From: Daedaleopsis sinensis
Lineage: Eukaryota; Basidiomycota; Agaricomycetes; Polyporales; Polyporaceae
Length of the DNA stretch: 64,000 nt
NCBI GenBank assembly: GCA_033807695.1
Contig: CM066309.1
Span: 2,108,001 to 2,172,000 of the forward strand
Direction: 5' to 3'
Part shown: one piece after another, positions 62,169 through 64,000 of the stretch
Layout of the letters: the number at the start of each line of letters is the position of its first letter
How positions within the stretch are numbered: position 1 is the first letter of the stretch
The notes under the pieces: generated by a model
The model's input: the letters and a program-made list of their open reading frames with translations, nothing else
What the model was told of the DNA's origin: nothing
Databases searched by the model: none
Program-made: the position numbers and the translations under genes

Positions 62169-63204
62169 GGTTACCAACAAAGAGGGTACTAGCACTTAGT
62201 CAAGGGTCGACCGAGTGCTCTAGTCCGCACAGGCAGCGGTCAGCGGGGGAGCGTCTGGCAGTTCAAAGCGTTTGTCAGTAACAGTGCAGTACAAGTGAGT
62301 ACAAGCAAGCATTGAACCATCACTTACAGCATATGGTGGTTGGAGGTTGGCTTTCAGGGACGCATGACTCGGAAGCGGCGCGCGCCACCGTGACGGTGCT
62401 GTGTACATCATGATTACATCAGCGACGCGCTTTACTGCGGCTGATATAATCAGGGCTTTGCCTTTCTGGGGTGGGTTTACAATGTCATGCTGGTAGCCAC
62501 ATATCACATACAGCTCCCCAGTTATATGGCAAAATGCTTCCCCATCGACGTGAATCAAGTCTTGTCGATTATAATGAGTATGGTCATGAAGTTGACGTGA
62601 CCTGGACACATCTCGATGTTTGGTCTTGTTAGGATCACAAGGCTTTGTCGTCCCAATTTGTAGTCTTAGACGCTTGTTGCACACCGCCGCCGCCACATCG
62701 GATGATTACGGGCATGGCATTACTAGTACAACTGCCCTCCTCGGATCCAGTCTGCCGATGTCCTGTTCCTGTAGCCTCTGCGCACTATACTCCTCTACTC
62801 AGCACCATGACTTGCCCAGCTGAGCCTGTGACGTACGTATCAATACCGAGCAAAACATAGTGCCTCGCAGGCGGACGATGCGTGTGGTACTAGTAGTCGC
62901 CTTGAGAAAGGATAAAGCAGATGTATTGGCCGCAAATAAGCTCCCAGTCTTTGCATCTCACGCTACTGCTTTTTTGCTTCCTGCTATACCATAGATGGCA
63001 ATATTCAAAATAGCTTCAGCTTTGACTATTGACGCCGCTCTACCAACCAAAGCGGGGTGGCAGGGTCTGGAATCCTGTCCATCAAAGCAGTCCACCTGTG
63101 CGATGTACTTATATCTGTGAGGCATTGGCCGTACGAACTCAAGCCCTGCTCTTTGCACTTCTCTATTCTCCACATCCCCGATCATCCTGCCGAAACTTCG
63201 CACT
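62169..63204. other. 1-kb region with one possible coding fragment, upstream of the F-box gene
   Basis: A minus-strand frame at 62220-62696 contains GELYVICGYQHDIV and AAVKRVADVIMMYTAPSRW, which look protein-like but lack supporting splice context or a known domain. The remainder is presumed promoter of the F-box gene starting at 63205. Confidence 0.25.
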
Positions 63205-64000
63205 ATGCAGTATCACAATCCGACATCCTCCACCTTCCGCTGTCTCGCCATCAGCGAGCTCCTTGAAGAAATCGGATTCGATTTGTATCGCTCCCCAGAA
63301 GGAAGGAAGACTCTGGCGGGTCTAGCAAGGACATGCCGTCGGTTTCACCAGTTTTTTATCCCGGTGTTGTGGCGCAAGCTAGACTCGCTCGTACCGCTCT
63401 TGCGCCTTCTTCCTAGCGACACTTGGACAGACCGCTGTGAAATCACAGGACAGACTAACTTTGTACGTTCTCTTCGTCTTTCCCATGTCATATCTGACCG
63501 CTCTTATACTCGTACAGAGGCTGGTACTCAAGCAATTGGCGTATAAAGCCCACGATCGTCTGGATTGGACGCGATTCGACAATTACGCGTGTCACGTGCG
63601 GCAGTTCAAGTGGGACACGCCCACAGATGTCTCCATCTTCACCCTCCTAGACATCCCCGCTTTGCGAGGTGGTCGGATTCTGCTCCCGGGCCTGACGAAC
63701 TTGTTCATACAAGAAGATCGAAGCTCTTACCTCTCAAGTCTCTCGTTCCTGATCTCGCCCACCCTCACCTCGGTCGTCCTTCACGCGACCGACGACTGTT
63801 GTAATCCCGACTCGCTTCTGCGAGACATACGTGACAATTGCACCATGCTGACGACACTCCAGATCTCTGCGGACAGAAGTGTCGCGTTCAAAGGCTCCGC
63901 TGGTAACCAACTCGCGGCCTCCTTGCGAGGTCTACACAACTTGCGCACCATCTACTGCCCAACTGTAATCTCCGCGGAGTGCTTCGTTGCCCTAGGTGGT
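63205..64000 (+). CDS. F-box protein, 5' part, truncated by the right edge
   Basis: ATG at 63205 gives MQYHNPTSSTFRCLAISELLEEIGFDLY. The segment CLAISELLEEIGFDL plus RKTLAGLARTCRRFHQFFIPVLWRKLDSL is the fungal F-box pattern (helices with L-A-x-T-C-R-x-F and P-x-L-W). A 45-nt intron (63473-63517) joins GQTNF to RLVLKQLAYKAHDRL. The next 480 nt stay open to the window end and show leucine-rich spacing (ILLPGLTNLFI, LSFLISPTLTSVVLH, MLTTLQISADRS, ASLRGLHNLRTI) typical of the C-terminal substrate-binding part of basidiomycete F-box/LRR-like proteins. It presumably works as an SCF ubiquitin-ligase adaptor; the target is unknown. Confidence 0.85.

Overview
The window is nuclear DNA of a filamentous basidiomycete, most likely an agaricomycete. 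The genes are cut by many 50-70 nt GT-AG introns, intergenic distances are short, and the gene set is fungal: a Zn2Cys6 regulator, two P450s, the urea permease DUR3, a YPK-type kinase with an N-terminal C2 region, a Syn8-type SNARE, an F-box/LRR-style protein and a tRNA-Val with an intron. The species cannot be named from the sequence alone. Gene models were built by hand from reading frame, splice signals and remembered family sequences. Outer boundaries are mostly firm; some internal junctions are not.

Layout: 1-2932 (+) C-terminal half of a BEACH/WD40 protein, cut by the left edge. 2933-4502, unexplained coding-like fragments. 4503-7431 (-) DUR3. 8710-11053 (-) YPK-type AGC kinase. 11457-12471 (-) class I glutamine amidotransferase-like protein, divergent from 13389-14875 (+) GNAT-Mss4 fusion. 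15279-16188 (-) Qc-SNARE. 16683-18697 (-) Zn2Cys6 regulator. 18698-22836, a gene-poor stretch. 22837-25618 (-) and 26984-29365 (+), two divergent P450s. 30072-30742 (+) DUF1348/NTF2-like protein. 31403-33278 (-) C2H2 regulator, divergent from 33985-40303 (+) ABCC transporter. 41097-42277 (-) Tmt1-like methyltransferase, divergent from 43259-49245 (+) a giant disordered protein with an F-box-like segment. 49791-49884 tRNA-Val(AAC). 50138-50811 (-) profilin. 51283-53173 (-) secreted histidine acid phosphatase, divergent from 53815-55279 (+) ERCC1/Rad10. 56154-56910 (+) four-span membrane protein. 58299-59075 (-) unknown small protein. 60455-61291 (-) a short protein resembling the RPA70 N-terminal OB fold. 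61650-62168 (-) doubtful gene. 63205 to the right edge (+), F-box protein.

How the genes might work together: most are housekeeping or membrane-traffic genes with no obvious shared pathway (urea uptake, TORC2/PDK1-type signalling, endosomal SNARE, Rab-related Mss4, actin, nucleotide excision repair). One stretch, 16.7-42.3 kb, holds a Zn2Cys6 regulator, two P450s, a small SnoaL/NTF2-fold protein, a C2H2 regulator, an ABCC exporter and a methyltransferase. That mix fits detoxification or specialised metabolism, but no core synthase is present.

The most unusual observations are: a 14-residue motif present three times in the giant F-box-like protein, identical in protein but with most codons changed; an 11-residue motif duplicated in the ERCC1 tail in the same way; a 6-nt microexon in DUR3 and three tiny exons in a row in the ABCC gene; non-canonical GTCCGT and GC donors; six back-to-back inverted repeats at 55507-55622; a perfect 11-bp inverted repeat in a divergent promoter; a cluster of three GATA sites upstream of DUR3; and a stand-alone RPA70N-like protein.
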